The notes under the pieces: generated by a model
The model's database searches: none
What the model was told of the DNA's origin: nothing
Seen by the model: only the letters and a program-made list of their open reading frames with translations
Shown: piece by piece, positions 1 through 9,550 of the stretch
How positions within the stretch are numbered: position 1 is the first letter of the stretch
Layout of the letters: every line of letters starts with the position of its first letter
Position numbers and translations under genes: made by a program
Origin: Burkholderia pyrrocinia
GTDB taxonomy: Bacteria; Pseudomonadota; Gammaproteobacteria; Burkholderiales; Burkholderiaceae
Direction: 5' to 3'
Length of the DNA stretch: 64,000 bases
Assembly (NCBI RefSeq): GCF_001028665.1
Contig: NZ_CP011504.1
Coordinates: forward strand, 62,001-126,000

Positions 1-228
1 GAATACGGCCTGCACCGCGTGCCGGTCCGCGATATCGGCCACCGCGATGCGCGCGCCGCCGATCGCCTGCGCGGCCGCCTCGAGCTTCGCGCGGGTCCGG
101 CCGACCAGCGTGACGGTGGCGCCCTTCGCCTTCGCGGCCGCCGCGGCCGCGAGGCCGATTCCGGAGCTCGCGCCGAATATCACGACGTGCGCGCCGTCCA
201 GTGTCGAAGATTGCAGTGCCTCGTTCAT
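1..228 (-). CDS. SDR family oxidoreductase, N-terminal part (cut by window edge)
   Basis: The 76 visible residues begin MNEALQSSTLDGAHVVIFGA and carry GASSGIG, a variant of the TGxxxGIG dinucleotide-binding loop of short-chain dehydrogenases, followed by a strand ending VGRTR, a typical NADP-preferring arginine position. The gene runs off the left edge, so the catalytic Ser-Tyr-Lys residues are not seen and the substrate cannot be judged. The ATG is preceded by GAGGAAT at good spacing. It is divergent from the LysR gene that starts about 100 bases away, the usual arrangement for a regulator and its target. Confidence 0.85.
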   Translation of the reverse strand, partial: MNEALQSSTLDGAHVVIFGASSGIGLAAAAAAKAKGATVTLVGRTRAKLEAAAQAIGGARIAVADIADRHAVQAVF

Positions 229-331
229 GTCGATTCCTCATCGGGGATTGAAGGTTTGCGAACGTTAGGTCATTCTCTATTGCGCCGGAACGTGGGAGAC
301 TTGCATAGGGTTCATTCCATAAGAGAATAAT

Positions 332-1279
332 ATGGATTCGCTGCGGTCCATGCGCGTGTTTGTCCGCGCCATCGAGCTGGGCAATTTTTCGGCGGTCGCT
401 CGCGAGGAAGGCACCGGCCAGCCGACGATCAGCAAGATCGTCGCCGCGTTCGAACAGGAACTGGGCGTTCGCCTGCTCGAACGCTCGACGACGAGCCTCG
501 CGCCGACCGACGAAGGCCGGCGGTTCTACGACCGCTGCAAGCGCGTGCTCGACGAATACGAAAGCGCGGTGGCCGACGTGCGCGGGCAAACGCTGCGGCC
601 GGTCGGCAAGCTGGTCGTCAACGCGCCGCTGGGGCTGGGCGAGTTGAGGCTGAACGCGCTCGTGCTCGAATTCCTCGCCGCGTGGCCGGAGATCGACGTC
701 GAACTTCATTTGACCGATCGCGTGATCGATCTGGTCGAGGAAGGCGTCGACGTCGCCATTCGCCTCGGCCACGTGCTGCCGCCGGACGTCGTCGCGCGCA
801 ATATCGCGTCGTCGCCGCGCCTGCTGGTGGCCGCGCCGGCGTATGTGTCGCAGGCGCCGAGGATCCGCCGACCGGAAGACCTGGCGAAGCACGAGTATGT
901 CGGATACGCGCGAGCGGACATCATCGGCAGCGAACTGGAATTTGTGCGGGGCGACGAGAAAATCGCCGTTCCGGTGCACGGGCGGTATCGCGTGAACAGC
1001 TCGATTGCGCTGCGGGAATGCTTCCTGGCCGGGAACGCGGTGGGCAGCGCGCCGGCGTGGCTCGTTCAGGACCTGATCGACACCGGCCAGCTCGTCCGCC
1101 TGCTGCCGAAGTGGGACATGGTTCCGCCGCATGCGCTGCACCTCGTGTATGCGTCGCGCCGGTATCTGCCGCTCAGGACCCGCACATTCCTGCAATTCGT
1201 GGAGCAGCGGATTCCCGAATTGCCCGGATTCAGCGCGACGACGATGACAGCCGCAGCCGCATCGCGGCAAACCCGCTGA
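332..1279 (+). CDS. LysR family transcriptional regulator
   Basis: A 315-residue protein with a winged helix-turn-helix at residues 1-60 (MDSLRSMRVFVRAIELGNFS, then QPTISKIVAAFEQELGVRLLER) and a periplasmic-binding-protein-like effector domain from about residue 90 to 300. Length and layout are those of the CrgA/DsdC-like LysR group common in Burkholderia. It is divergent from the SDR gene across a 103-base gap, so autoregulation and control of that oxidoreductase are the natural inference. The C-terminal 15 residues (TTMTAAAASRQTR end) look like unstructured tail. The effector is unknown. Confidence 0.93.
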   Translation: MDSLRSMRVFVRAIELGNFSAVAREEGTGQPTISKIVAAFEQELGVRLLERSTTSLAPTDEGRRFYDRCKRVLDEYESAVADVRGQTLRPVGKLVVNAPLGLGELRLNALVLEFLAAWPEIDVELHLTDRVIDLVEEGVDVAIRLGHVLPPDVVARNIASSPRLLVAAPAYVSQAPRIRRPEDLAKHEYVGYARADIIGSELEFVRGDEKIAVPVHGRYRVNSSIALRECFLAGNAVGSAPAWLVQDLIDTGQLVRLLPKWDMVPPHALHLVYASRRYLPLRTRTFLQFVEQRIPELPGFSATTMTAAAASRQTR

Positions 1280-1430
1280 CCGACGGCCGCCACGCGCACG
1301 GCCGGCCGCGCGCCGATCCGTCGCCGTTTCCCCGCCCCGTCGAATCCCCGCCATTGCGGCGCGCGGCGGCGGTGCCGGCGGGCCCTTCGGCTAAAATGCC
1401 GCACTTTCCACCTTGTCCGGCCCGCTCGCC

Positions 1431-2819
1431 ATGCAACCCGCCTCCCACGCCCAACCCGCCTCCCACGGCGCCGACGCCGCAGAACCGGCCCGCGACCTCG
1501 TCTACGGCCCGAACGACCGGCCGGCGCCAATGGTCGCCTTCGTCGCCGCGCTGCAGCACCTGCTGGCGATCATCGTGCCGATCGTCACGCCCGGCCTGCT
1601 GATCTGCCAGGCGCTCGGCGTGTCCAGCCGCGATACGACCCTGATCGTGTCGATGTCGCTGGTGATTTCCGGCATCGCCACCTTCGTCCAGTGCAAGCGC
1701 TTCGGCCCGCTGGGCGCCGGCCTGCTGATCGTCCAGGGTACCAGCTTCAACTTCGTCGGCCCGCTGATCGCGGGCGGCAGCCTGATGGTCAAGCAGGGCA
1801 CGCCGGTCGAGACCGTGATGGCCGCGATCTTCGGCGTCGTGATGGCCGGGTCGTTCGTCGAGATGGGCGTGTCGCGCATCCTGCCGTTCGTGAAGCGCCT
1901 GATCACGCCGCTCGTCACCGGCATCGTCGTGCTGCTGATCGGCCTCACGCTGATCAAGGTCGGCCTCATCAGCATGGGCGGCGGCTTTGGCGCGATGGCC
2001 AAGGGTACGTTCGCGAGCGCGGAAAACCTGACGCTGTCGGGCCTCGTGCTCGGCACGATCATCCTGCTGAACCGCGTGCCGATCGTCTGGGTGCGCAGCA
2101 CCGCGCTCGTCATCGCGCTCGTGATCGGCTACCTCGCGGCCGCGTTCCTCGGCCGCCTCGACTTCACCGGCATGCACCAGGCCGCGCTGTTCCAGGTGCC
2201 GACGCCGCTGCACTTCGGCATCGGCTTCTCGTGGTCGCTGTTCGTGCCGATGCTGATCATCTACCTCGTCACGTCGCTCGAAGCGATCGGCGACGTCACC
2301 GCCACCAGCAAGATCTCGAACGAGCCGGTCGAAGGGCCGGTGTGGATGCAACGAATCAAGGGCGGCGTGCTCGTCAACGGCGCGAACTCGCTGCTGGCCG
2401 GCGTGTTCAATACGTTCCCGAGTTCGGTGTTCGCGCAGAACAACGGCGTGATCCAGATCACCGGCGTCGCGAGCCGCCATGTCGGCATCTGGATCGCGGG
2501 CATGCTCGTGGTGCTCGGCCTGTTCCCGGTCGTCGCCGGCGTGCTGCAGGCGGTGCCGGAGCCGGTGCTCGGCGGTGCGGCGATGGTGATGTTCGGCGCG
2601 GTGGCCGCATCGGGCATCAACATCCTCGCGGGCGTCCAGCTCGATCGCCGCGCGCTGCTGATCATCGCGGTGTCGCTGGCGCTCGGCCTCGGCGTGTCGC
2701 AGGTGCCGGACATTCTGAACAGCCTGCCGCACGCGCTGAAGAACGTGCTGGAATCGGGCGTCGCAACGGGCGGCATCTGCGCGCTGGTGATGAACTGGTT
2801 CCTGCCGGAACAGAAGTAA
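1431..2819 (+). CDS. NCS2 family purine (xanthine/uric acid) permease
   Basis: A 462-residue polytopic inner-membrane protein of the nucleobase:cation symporter-2 family. The family signature is clear: QGTSFNFVGPL in the first half and AQNNGVIQITGVASRHVG in the second, the latter being the segment that lines the substrate site in the XanQ and UapA group. About 14 membrane segments are visible. Proton-coupled uptake of xanthine or urate is the family role; the exact purine cannot be read off. A TTG at 1413 would add six residues, but the ATG at 1431 is the better start. The gene stands alone. Confidence 0.9.
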   Translation: MQPASHAQPASHGADAAEPARDLVYGPNDRPAPMVAFVAALQHLLAIIVPIVTPGLLICQALGVSSRDTTLIVSMSLVISGIATFVQCKRFGPLGAGLLIVQGTSFNFVGPLIAGGSLMVKQGTPVETVMAAIFGVVMAGSFVEMGVSRILPFVKRLITPLVTGIVVLLIGLTLIKVGLISMGGGFGAMAKGTFASAENLTLSGLVLGTIILLNRVPIVWVRSTALVIALVIGYLAAAFLGRLDFTGMHQAALFQVPTPLHFGIGFSWSLFVPMLIIYLVTSLEAIGDVTATSKISNEPVEGPVWMQRIKGGVLVNGANSLLAGVFNTFPSSVFAQNNGVIQITGVASRHVGIWIAGMLVVLGLFPVVAGVLQAVPEPVLGGAAMVMFGAVAASGINILAGVQLDRRALLIIAVSLALGLGVSQVPDILNSLPHALKNVLESGVATGGICALVMNWFLPEQK

Positions 2820-2828
2820 GGATCGGCA

Positions 2829-2871
2829 CGTGGCAACCGCGCGGTGCGTCAGGCACCGCGTCGGTTGCCAT
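2829..2871 (+). terminator. Hairpin downstream of the purine permease
   Basis: An inverted repeat with arms GGCAACCG..CGGTGC and GCACCG..CGGTTGCC and loop GTCAG starts 12 bases after the permease stop. The stem is strong but no T-run follows, so it is a 3' end or stability hairpin rather than a classic intrinsic terminator. Confidence 0.5.
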
Positions 2872-3395
2872 GAACATCGGTTCGACCCGATCGCGCCTGA
2901 CAGCCTCGTACCAGCGGCAGTCCGCATCGCCCGAAATAAGATGGGCGCCCGACTAACGACGCGCGTATGATGAACTCATCCGAGCATTCGCGCCCCGTTC
3001 GACTGCTCGCCCTCCATCTCCTCTCTCGCTGCATCGCGCTTACTTTCGCACGCAGCACTACGCCTTTCGCCCCACCCGTCGCGCCACACACTGGCGATAC
3101 TGGCCGGACGCGTTCGTCCCGCGATTCGTCGCGACCGAACGTTCAGACGCTCGTCATGAGCGTGCATCCCTATCGCGGCTTCGAATAATGCCCGCGCAGT
3201 TGCCCCATGTGCCGGCGCAGAACGACCGGCCGCATGACGACGACGGCGGCTTCGACACGGCGGTCGAGATTTTGCTTGCGGGGCACTGACGACAACATCG
3301 CTCGAAATTGGCCCGTGCGGCGGCTTTCGAGTGAAATCGAACGCTCTCGCCGCGCAGCAAGCCAAGAATTGAACCATAACCGGGAGTGGATAAAA
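2872..3395. other. Intergenic region, no supported gene
   Basis: About 520 bases between the permease hairpin and the next small gene. Open frames exist on both strands, but none has a convincing ribosome site, and the translated compositions (Arg/Pro/Ser-rich) look like shadow reading of GC-rich DNA. No promoter, repeat or RNA was recognised. Confidence 0.5.
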
Positions 3396-3632
3396 ATGAG
3401 CTGGTACTGCGATGTGGAGCGCGAACTGGCTCATATCAGGGGAGCGATCGGACTGCTCGAGCAGTCACACGACGCCTTTACCAACCGATCGCTGGTGAGC
3501 GATCCGGCGTATTGGCGAGTCAAGCTCGACACACTCCGGACACGATTCGAGCGCAATAAGGTACTCGAATACCAAATCAACGAACTGTTCGCTCGCCTCG
3601 ATCGAATCCGGGATCCGAACCTTCACAAATAA
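3396..3632 (+). CDS. Small hypothetical protein, 78 residues
   Basis: Not recognised. The ATG at 3396 follows CGGGAGTGGAT, a usable Shine-Dalgarno, and the protein (MSWYCDVERELAHIRGAIGL...) is charged and predicted helical, with heptad-like leucines and arginines at residues 5-70 that could form a short helical hairpin. The frame is open further upstream, but that extension lacks protein-like composition. It opens a run of three orphan small genes (3396-4766) with no informative neighbours. Cytoplasmic; no signal peptide or membrane segment. Confidence 0.6.
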   Translation: MSWYCDVERELAHIRGAIGLLEQSHDAFTNRSLVSDPAYWRVKLDTLRTRFERNKVLEYQINELFARLDRIRDPNLHK

Positions 3633-3876
3633 CAATCTGCCACGCACGTCCGGGAATTCGATTGCGCATCGATCCGGGACCCAACACGTGTTGAATGCCG
3701 AATTGCAAGCTGCAGCATCGGCTCGACGAACGCGGTATCCGCCGCACCGGCCGTCGCGCGAGTCGCTTTGAACCGGCCTCACTCGCGAGTCGGTCCGTCA
3801 TCCTTAACGTTTTTCCGGCATGTATGCACCCGGGAAGCAGCCAAACCGGGACCCTGCCGGACTTCGGAGCAACATC
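3633..3876. other. Intergenic region with a 10-base palindrome
   Basis: 244 bases. It holds ACTCGCGAGT, a perfect palindrome at 3781-3790, about 90 bases ahead of the next gene; it could be a regulator site, but nothing more can be said. Confidence 0.35.
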
Positions 3877-4194
3877 ATGATCGATGCCAACCCAAACAGC
3901 ACCTTTCGGCACCTTCCACTGACACCCGAACAGGATGCGGAAATCCGCCACTACATCAAGAAAAAGGAACAACGGGGCGAACCATGGGACACCCCGGAAC
4001 TGGCGACGATGCTCAGGGACATGCTCGATCCCCCTCCCAACGACGATGAGGAACCTGACGCCGACATCGAGGAAACGAAGCTGGCCTGCGAGTATGCATT
4101 GGCCTCGATCGACGATGCCATGGAACCTGTTTCCGCGAGTGAGGAACGAAACGCGGCAATGGAAGCCGAGGAGATGAAACACCCCAGGGGGTAG
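3877..4194 (+). CDS. Small acidic hypothetical protein, 105 residues
   Basis: Not recognised. Begins MIDANPNSTFRHLPLTPEQD and is strongly acidic in its second half (PPPNDDEEPDADIEETK, then ASIDDAMEPVSASEERNAAM). The segment EIRHYIKKKEQRGEPWDTPELATMLRDMLD reads like an amphipathic helix pair. The ATG at 3877 sits behind CGGAGC at suitable spacing; an upstream ATG at 3820 gives an implausible extension. Cytoplasmic, with no cysteine pair or catalytic motif. Function unknown. Confidence 0.65.
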   Translation: MIDANPNSTFRHLPLTPEQDAEIRHYIKKKEQRGEPWDTPELATMLRDMLDPPPNDDEEPDADIEETKLACEYALASIDDAMEPVSASEERNAAMEAEEMKHPRG

Positions 4195-4505
4195 CGCGCC
4201 GCCAGGCCCGACACTCGAGCCTGCGAACTTCGTGGAAGTCCTGTCGTGCGTGCAAATGCGTAACGGCGGCAATGGCCGCGATCGCGCCTGCGTTCGATCG
4301 TCGGCATCCACCGCGCAGTCGCGCTCAACGCATCGCCACGTCGCGGCTCACACCCCGTTCGACAGGCAGATGCGATTGCTGATTGCTTCCGATCCGATCG
4401 CAGGCATTGCACCTGCGTCGTGTGCGTTTCGCCATCCTGACCGAATCCCCTTTCGAGCAAACCGCAGCGGCGCACGACCTGTGCAGACGACCGCCCGGAA
4501 GAAGT
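4195..4505. other. Intergenic region, nothing recognised
   Basis: 311 bases between convergent small genes. No terminator with a T-run, no repeat and no supported frame on either strand. Confidence 0.5.
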
Positions 4506-4766
4506 TCAGTGAGCCCACAGCTGGCCACGCCGCTCGATCGAAGCCACAACGATATTCAACACATGGCGGACGACATCGCCATCCGTCATGCCGGCATCGA
4601 GGTACTGGCGGACCTTCATGATCTGTGGCTGATGGGAACCGTCGTCATTGTTCATCACGAAAATGCTGGCCGTTCCGGCATCGGTCATCAGCGCTACCTG
4701 AATGGTCTTGCCGCAAGCGATCGTTTGCATGCTTAGGGTAGTCATCGCCGTGTCCGGTCTGGTCAT
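4506..4766 (-). CDS. Small hypothetical protein, 86 residues
   Basis: Not recognised. The protein (MTRPDTAMTTLSMQTIACGK...) has an alternating hydrophobic pattern at residues 20-38 (IQVALMTDAGTASIFVMNND) that looks like a beta-hairpin, then a helical end (DVVRHVLNIVVASIERRGQLW). No signal peptide. The ATG at 4766 follows GAGG; an internal ATG at 4745 is an alternative start without a clear ribosome site. It converges on the 105-residue gene. Confidence 0.6.
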   Translation of the reverse strand: MTRPDTAMTTLSMQTIACGKTIQVALMTDAGTASIFVMNNDDGSHQPQIMKVRQYLDAGMTDGDVVRHVLNIVVASIERRGQLWAH

Positions 4767-5059
4767 TGGGCCTCAAGTATGCGCCCCGACAGCCGGGCGA
4801 ATCCGCCTGTAAACGCTGCTTTTCCAGCCGATTCGTCGGCAATTCGCACGTTGCGAGCAGCTTTGACTTATCGATCGGTGCAATTGCGGTGCCGATCGCC
4901 CGGGTTTGTCTTGCATCCGTTCCCGACGGTTCCAGGTGCTCGCCTACGTCACCCTGGACGTAACCGGTTTCCATACGATCGAGCGGTTCCGGCCGATGCC
5001 GTCTTGGCACCGTGATAAGCGCTGGCTAGAATCACGCCAGTGTCCACGCCCCCGAGCCC
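4767..5059. other. Intergenic region carrying the Nudix gene promoter
   Basis: 293 bases between divergent genes. The right end contains the sigma-70 promoter listed separately; nothing else was recognised. Confidence 0.5.
5004..5032 (+). promoter_or_regulatory. Sigma-70 type promoter of the Nudix gene
   Basis: TTGGCA at 5004-5009 and TAGAAT at 5027-5032 are separated by exactly 17 bases, placing the start of transcription near 5039, about 20 bases ahead of the ATG at 5060. Confidence 0.65.
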
Positions 5060-5464
5060 ATGAGTTCCCCACAATCGACCGAAGTAGCCATCAAAGAACG
5101 GGCGACGATCGTCTGCTACCGCGACGGCCAGGTGTTGCTCGTCGCGCGCGCGTCGTCGCGCTGGGCGCTGCCCGGCGGCACGATCAAGCGCGCGGAAACG
5201 CCGCTCGAAGCCGCGCATCGCGAGTTGTGCGAAGAAACCGGCCTGGTCGGCCAGCATCTCGTTTACTCGATGCAATTCACCGGGCTCGCGAAGGCACATC
5301 ACGTGTTCTTCGCGGAAGTCGGCCCGGACCACACGCCGCAACCGAACAACGAGATCGAGAAATGCCGGTGGTTTCCCATCGACGGCGTCGACGAATTGCG
5401 CACGAGCATCCCGACGAAGCGAATCGTCGAACTCGTCCATCACCACGAAATCCGCAAGTCGTAG
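5060..5464 (+). CDS. Nudix hydrolase
   Basis: A 134-residue single-domain enzyme. The Nudix box Gx5Ex7REUxEExGU is complete: GGTIKRAETPLEAAHRELCE followed by ETGL at about residues 39-62, giving the metal-binding REL-x-EE core. The family cleaves nucleoside diphosphates linked to another group; the short N-terminal strand (ATIVCYRDGQVLLVARASSR) and ALPGGTIK are typical of small sanitising Nudix enzymes, but the substrate cannot be told. It is transcribed alone from the promoter at 5004-5032. Confidence 0.92.
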   Translation: MSSPQSTEVAIKERATIVCYRDGQVLLVARASSRWALPGGTIKRAETPLEAAHRELCEETGLVGQHLVYSMQFTGLAKAHHVFFAEVGPDHTPQPNNEIEKCRWFPIDGVDELRTSIPTKRIVELVHHHEIRKS

Positions 5465-5566
5465 CCCGCACGAAATCCCGTGGGGCTCGTCCACATCGAC
5501 GACGAGCGCACACCCGAGCCGGCGACGGCTCGTGTCGTTGTTGGTGGATCGGCGCCGCGCGACCGC

Positions 5567-5779
5567 TCAGTGCGCGCGCCTTCTTCGTAACTCGTGCGCG
5601 GAATAGACGACGAGGAAGATGCCCAGCATCGCGGCACCGGACGCCATGAAGTCGTTTGCGGTTCCCGAGCCGTGCAGGGACGTCGGGAAGATGCCGAGAC
5701 TCAGTCCTGCGGCAGCGAGAAGCAATCCTGCAGCCACACCCCAGACCGGTCCGGCGGTCCTTTCGATTTTATTTTTCAT
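5567..5779 (-). CDS. Small two-helix membrane protein, 70 residues
   Basis: Not recognised as a family. The protein begins MKNKIERTAG and has two clear hydrophobic segments, GPVWGVAAGLLLAAAGLSLG (about residues 10-29) and a second around ASGAAMLGIFLVVYSAHEL (about 44-62), ending in RRRRAH, so both ends are probably cytoplasmic. The frame is open up to 5851; starts at 5800 or 5851 would add residues that are neither hydrophobic nor signal-like. Ribosome site weak at all starts. Confidence 0.6.
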   Translation of the reverse strand: MKNKIERTAGPVWGVAAGLLLAAAGLSLGIFPTSLHGSGTANDFMASGAAMLGIFLVVYSAHELRRRRAH

Positions 5780-5985
5780 GCAGCACCCGTCTACAGTCAT
5801 TACCTGGCCGGTATCGGCGATTAGCGCCGCGTCTACCCCCAGTAGTTCCACTATAGCCCGGAAAAAAATCGCAAACGTTCAGTGCTTTTCCCGATCAAGT
5901 TTGCCCGGTCACGGCCGCTGTGCAGCGTCGGCCCGCAGCGCAAGTGCGCGCCATCCGAAGCACGCCAATTCGCAAGAAAACGGGA

Positions 5986-6081
5986 TGGCGGAAGGCAGCC
6001 GGAGTCGAACCGACCCGGGAGTGTCTGACACCCCCAACCGGGTTTGAAGCCCGGCCGTACCACCGGATACGAATGCCTTCC
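5986..6081 (-). tRNA. selC: tRNA-Sec (anticodon UCA)
   Basis: Selenocysteine tRNA. On the minus strand it starts GGAAGGCA and ends TGCCTTCC-G-CCA, an 8-base-pair acceptor stem with discriminator G and an encoded CCA. The anticodon loop CTTCAAA has anticodon TCA (6047-6045) in a GGG/CCC-closed stem, and there is a long variable arm (GGGTGTC..GACACTCC) and GGTTCGACTCC T-arm. The 96-base length and 8-pair acceptor are diagnostic of bacterial SelC. It lies 32 bases beyond the selB stop on the same strand, so it is probably processed from the end of the fdn-sel transcript. Confidence 0.97.
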
Positions 6082-6113
6082 GTGGAGAAAAGAACCAAAA
6101 GAACAACGAGCGC

Positions 6114-8039
6114 CTACGCCTGAGTACCCACCCAACCGCTGTCAGGCCGCAGGAAGTGAAGATCGCGGTGGAAGCGAGTATACCCAACCCGATCGAAGAA
6201 CTCGAGAATCTGGATCGCGCGCTTGCGGCCGAGCCCCGTCGCGTCGCGAAACGTCGCGGCATCGAGCCCGCCGCCGCGCGAAGGCGCGAGATGCGCAACC
6301 AGTTCCGCCAGCTCGCGGACGACATCCGCGTGATAGAACAGGTCGCGCACGACCTGGTGCACGTTACCGCGCCGCGCGAGCTTGCGCAGCAGCGTGCGCA
6401 CCGCGTCCTCGGCCGCGCCCGTGTCGCGGGCCAGGTCGCGCACCCACGGCGGATCGAAGCGGCCCGCATGAATCAGCGGCAGCAGTTGCTGCGCCAGCGC
6501 TTCCTCACGCGAATCGAGGCTCACCGAATGCGACGGCAGATGCAGCCACGGCCCGCTTCGCGCGACTTCGCCGCCGGACACCAGCGCATCGACGAGCGCA
6601 CGCCACAACGCATCGCCGGCAAGCGGCGCAGCCATCCGCCGCAGGCGCGCGGCGTCGAGCCCCTGCTCGTCGGGCATGCGCTCGTGATACGCATGCAGCG
6701 TATCGATCGCGCGCGTCTGCAGCGCGCGCCAGTGCGCATACGAAATCACCGCGCCGTCGTTCGACGCGGCATCGCGCTGGCCGATCGCCAGCGCTTCGTC
6801 AGGCAACGCGAGCGCATCGGGCGCGAAACCGGTGAGATGCGTGAGCATCGTGCGCGGAATGCCGAGCGGCGCCTGCGCGAGCAGCGCCTCGAGGCGCCGG
6901 TCGTCGAGCCACGCGGCGAGCGCATCGAGCCACGCACGGCGCGCGGGCGTGCGGCGCTTGCGCGCCGGCCCGAACGGATCGAGCACGCGACCGCCGCCGA
7001 CAGTACGCGTCGCCTGCGGATTGCGGACGATGAACCGGTCGCCCGGCAGCGCAAACACCGGTTCGTCGAATACCAGTTGCACGCGCATCCGCTGGCCGGC
7101 CGCGAGCGTATCGCCGTCGAGCAGCGCGACATGCGCGACGCGATGCAGCGTGCCGAGATGCACGTGCAGCGGCGCCCAGTGCGTCAGCGTCAACCCGGCG
7201 TCCGCGAGCAGCGTCAACTCGACGTCCACGCGCGGCGACGTCGCGGCGAGCCGCGCATCGGCGACGGTATCGCCGCGCTCGACGTCGGCCTTGTCGACGC
7301 CGGCCAGGTTCAGTGCGCAACGCTCGCCCGCGCGGCCGGCCTCGACCGGCCGGTTCTGCGCATGGATGCTGCGCACACGCGCCGCGCCGCCCGTGCGCAC
7401 GATCGCGAGCGTGTCGCCCGTCGCGACGCGGCCCGCGAACGCGGTGCCGGTCACGACGGTCCCCTGCCCTGCAAGCGTAAACACGCGATCGACCGCGAGC
7501 CGGAACAGGCCGTCGTCGCGGCGCGCGCGCCACGCGATCGCCGCGTCGGCCAGGTGACGCTTCAACGCGGCGACACCCGCATCATCCACAGCCGTAGCAC
7601 GGGTTTCGAAGATCGGCGCGCCGGCCAGCGTCGAGTCGTGCAGCCATGCGGCGATCTCGTCGCGCACCTGGTCGACGCGCACGGCGTCGACACGATCGCA
7701 CTTCGTCAGCGCGACCGCGCCATGCGTGACGCCGAGCAGTTGCAGGATCGCGAGATGCTCGCGCGTCTGCGGCATCACGCCGTCGTCGGCGGCGATCACG
7801 AGCAGCGCGAAGTCGATCCCGCACGCGCCGGCCGCCATCGTGTGAATCAGCTTCTCGTGGCCCGGCACGTCGATCAGGCCGAGCACGTCGCCGTTCTCGA
7901 GCGGCGTGTACGCGTAGCCGAGCTCGATCGAGATGCCGCGCGCCTTCTCTTCCTTCAGCCGGTCGGTATCGACGCCCGTCAGCGCCCGCGCAAGCGTCGT
8001 CTTGCCGTGATCGATGTGCCCCGCGGTACCGACGATCAT
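6114..8039 (-). CDS. selB: Selenocysteine-specific elongation factor SelB
   Basis: A 641-residue translational GTPase that delivers Sec-tRNA to UGA codons followed by a SECIS hairpin. The G domain is at the N-terminus: [16 protein letters not shown] (G1), [10 protein letters not shown] (switch I), DVPGHEKL (G3) and TKCD (G4), all within residues 1-130. Beta-barrel domains follow to about residue 340, and the rest is the winged-helix array that binds the SECIS loop (ends [20 protein letters not shown]). Its ATG overlaps the selA stop as ATGA, so the two are translationally coupled. The partner mRNA, fdnG, is four genes upstream. Confidence 0.97.
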   Translation of the reverse strand: MIVGTAGHIDHGKTTLARALTGVDTDRLKEEKARGISIELGYAYTPLENGDVLGLIDVPGHEKLIHTMAAGACGIDFALLVIAADDGVMPQTREHLAILQLLGVTHGAVALTKCDRVDAVRVDQVRDEIAAWLHDSTLAGAPIFETRATAVDDAGVAALKRHLADAAIAWRARRDDGLFRLAVDRVFTLAGQGTVVTGTAFAGRVATGDTLAIVRTGGAARVRSIHAQNRPVEAGRAGERCALNLAGVDKADVERGDTVADARLAATSPRVDVELTLLADAGLTLTHWAPLHVHLGTLHRVAHVALLDGDTLAAGQRMRVQLVFDEPVFALPGDRFIVRNPQATRTVGGGRVLDPFGPARKRRTPARRAWLDALAAWLDDRRLEALLAQAPLGIPRTMLTHLTGFAPDALALPDEALAIGQRDAASNDGAVISYAHWRALQTRAIDTLHAYHERMPDEQGLDAARLRRMAAPLAGDALWRALVDALVSGGEVARSGPWLHLPSHSVSLDSREEALAQQLLPLIHAGRFDPPWVRDLARDTGAAEDAVRTLLRKLARRGNVHQVVRDLFYHADVVRELAELVAHLAPSRGGGLDAATFRDATGLGRKRAIQILEFFDRVGYTRFHRDLHFLRPDSGWVGTQA

Positions 8040-9475
8040 GCAGCGGGCCCCGCGGACGGCACGCATTGCGCGACGAATGCCGCTTCGTCGGCGGCTTCGA
8101 GGCAGCGCAAGTCGAGCCTCAATGCGTTGTCGGCGATGCGGCCGATCACCGGGCGTGGCCATTCGCGCAGCCGTTTCTCGAGCTGCGCAAGCGCGCGGCC
8201 GCCGCGTTTGCCATCGGGCGTGCGCACGACGAGCCCGGCGCTCGGCAACTGGTCGACCGGCAGCGCGCCGCTGCCGATCTGGCTGAACATCGGTTCGACC
8301 GTCACGTCGAAACCGCTGCCGAGCGCAGCTTGCAGCACCGGGCGCACGCGCTCGGCGGCCTCGGCGATCTCGCGCTGCGGACGCGTCAGCAGGCGCAGCG
8401 TCGTGAGCCGGTCGCGCAGGAATTCGGGTGCCTGGTAGAGACGCAGCACGGGCTCGAGTGCCGCGAGCGTCAGCTTGCCGACGCGCAGCGCGCGCTTGAG
8501 CGGATGTTTCTTGATCTTCGCGATCAGTGCGCGATCGCCGACGATCAGGCCGGCCTGCGGCCCGCCGAGCAGTTTGTCGCCGCTGAAGGTGACAACGTTT
8601 GCGCCGGCGGCGACGGTTTCCTGCACGGTCGTCTCGTGCGGCAGCCCCCATAACGACAGGTCGGCGAGCGTACCGCTGCCGAGATCGACGGCGACCGGCA
8701 GCCCGTGCTCGCGCGCGAGCGGCGCGAGTTCGGCGAGCGTCGCCTCCTTCGTGAAGCCGCTGATCGCGTAGTTGCTGCAGTGCACCTTCATCAGCAGCGC
8801 GGTGCGCGGGCCGATTGCGTCCGCGTAGTCGCGCAGATGGGTACGGTTGGTCGTGCCGACCTCACGCAACCTGGCGCCGGCGCGACTCATGATGTCGGGA
8901 ATGCGGAATGCGCCGCCGATCTCGACCAGTTCGCCGCGCGACACGACGACTTCGCGCTTCGACGCGAGCGCCGACAGCGTCAGCAGCACGGCCGCCGCAT
9001 TGTTGTTGACGACGGTCGCCGCTTCCGCGCCCGTCAGTTCGCACAGCAGATCGTCGATCAGGTCGTCGCGATCGCCGCGGCGGCCCGTGGCAAGATCGAA
9101 TTCGAGGTTGACGGGCTGCGTCAGCACGTCGACCACCGCGCGCACCGCGTCGTCGGGCAACAGCGCGCGCCCGAGGTTCGTATGCAGCACGGTGCCGGTC
9201 AGGTTGAACACCGCGCGTACGGCGCCCGCGCTCTGCGCAGTCAGCGTGCGCGCGACGGCCGCGGCGATGCGCGGCTCGTCGAGCGGCTCGGCCGCCGCCG
9301 GATCGTGCTGCGCGGCGGTACGCCAGCGTTCGAGTTCGGCGCGCACGGCGTTCAGCACGCGCGTACGTCCATAGTCGGCAAGCAGCGGTTGCAGCGGTGC
9401 CGACGACAGCACGCGCTCGACCGACGGCACGCGCGCCAGCACCGCATTCAGTTCATTCACACCCGGTTCGGTCAC
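8036..9475 (-). CDS. selA: L-seryl-tRNA(Sec) selenium transferase SelA
   Basis: A 479-residue PLP enzyme that converts Ser-tRNA(Sec) to Sec-tRNA(Sec) using selenophosphate. The PLP-binding lysine is K301 in [14 protein letters not shown]; other family marks are [16 protein letters not shown] and [11 protein letters not shown]. Start is a GTG at 9475 that gives the usual N-terminus ([20 protein letters not shown]); length matches the family (about 460-480). It overlaps selB by four bases. No selD (selenophosphate synthetase) is present in the window, so that enzyme must be encoded elsewhere. Confidence 0.97.
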   Translation of the reverse strand: MTEPGVNELNAVLARVPSVERVLSSAPLQPLLADYGRTRVLNAVRAELERWRTAAQHDPAAAEPLDEPRIAAAVARTLTAQSAGAVRAVFNLTGTVLHTNLGRALLPDDAVRAVVDVLTQPVNLEFDLATGRRGDRDDLIDDLLCELTGAEAATVVNNNAAAVLLTLSALASKREVVVSRGELVEIGGAFRIPDIMSRAGARLREVGTTNRTHLRDYADAIGPRTALLMKVHCSNYAISGFTKEATLAELAPLAREHGLPVAVDLGSGTLADLSLWGLPHETTVQETVAAGANVVTFSGDKLLGGPQAGLIVGDRALIAKIKKHPLKRALRVGKLTLAALEPVLRLYQAPEFLRDRLTTLRLLTRPQREIAEAAERVRPVLQAALGSGFDVTVEPMFSQIGSGALPVDQLPSAGLVVRTPDGKRGGRALAQLEKRLREWPRPVIGRIADNALRLDLRCLEAADEAAFVAQCVPSAGPAA

Positions 9476-9550
9476 GTAGTAGTGGCTCCAGTCTCATGCT
9501 TCGCAGTCGGCCGAAGCCGGCGCTCGCGCACCGTCCCCGGCCCCATGCCG

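Noticed and set aside
1230..2927. Long minus-strand open frame (565 codons) opposite the purine permease
   Set aside because: Composition is dominated by Arg, Ala, His and Asp from antisense reading of GC-rich codons; no domain, no ribosome site, and the plus-strand permease is certain.
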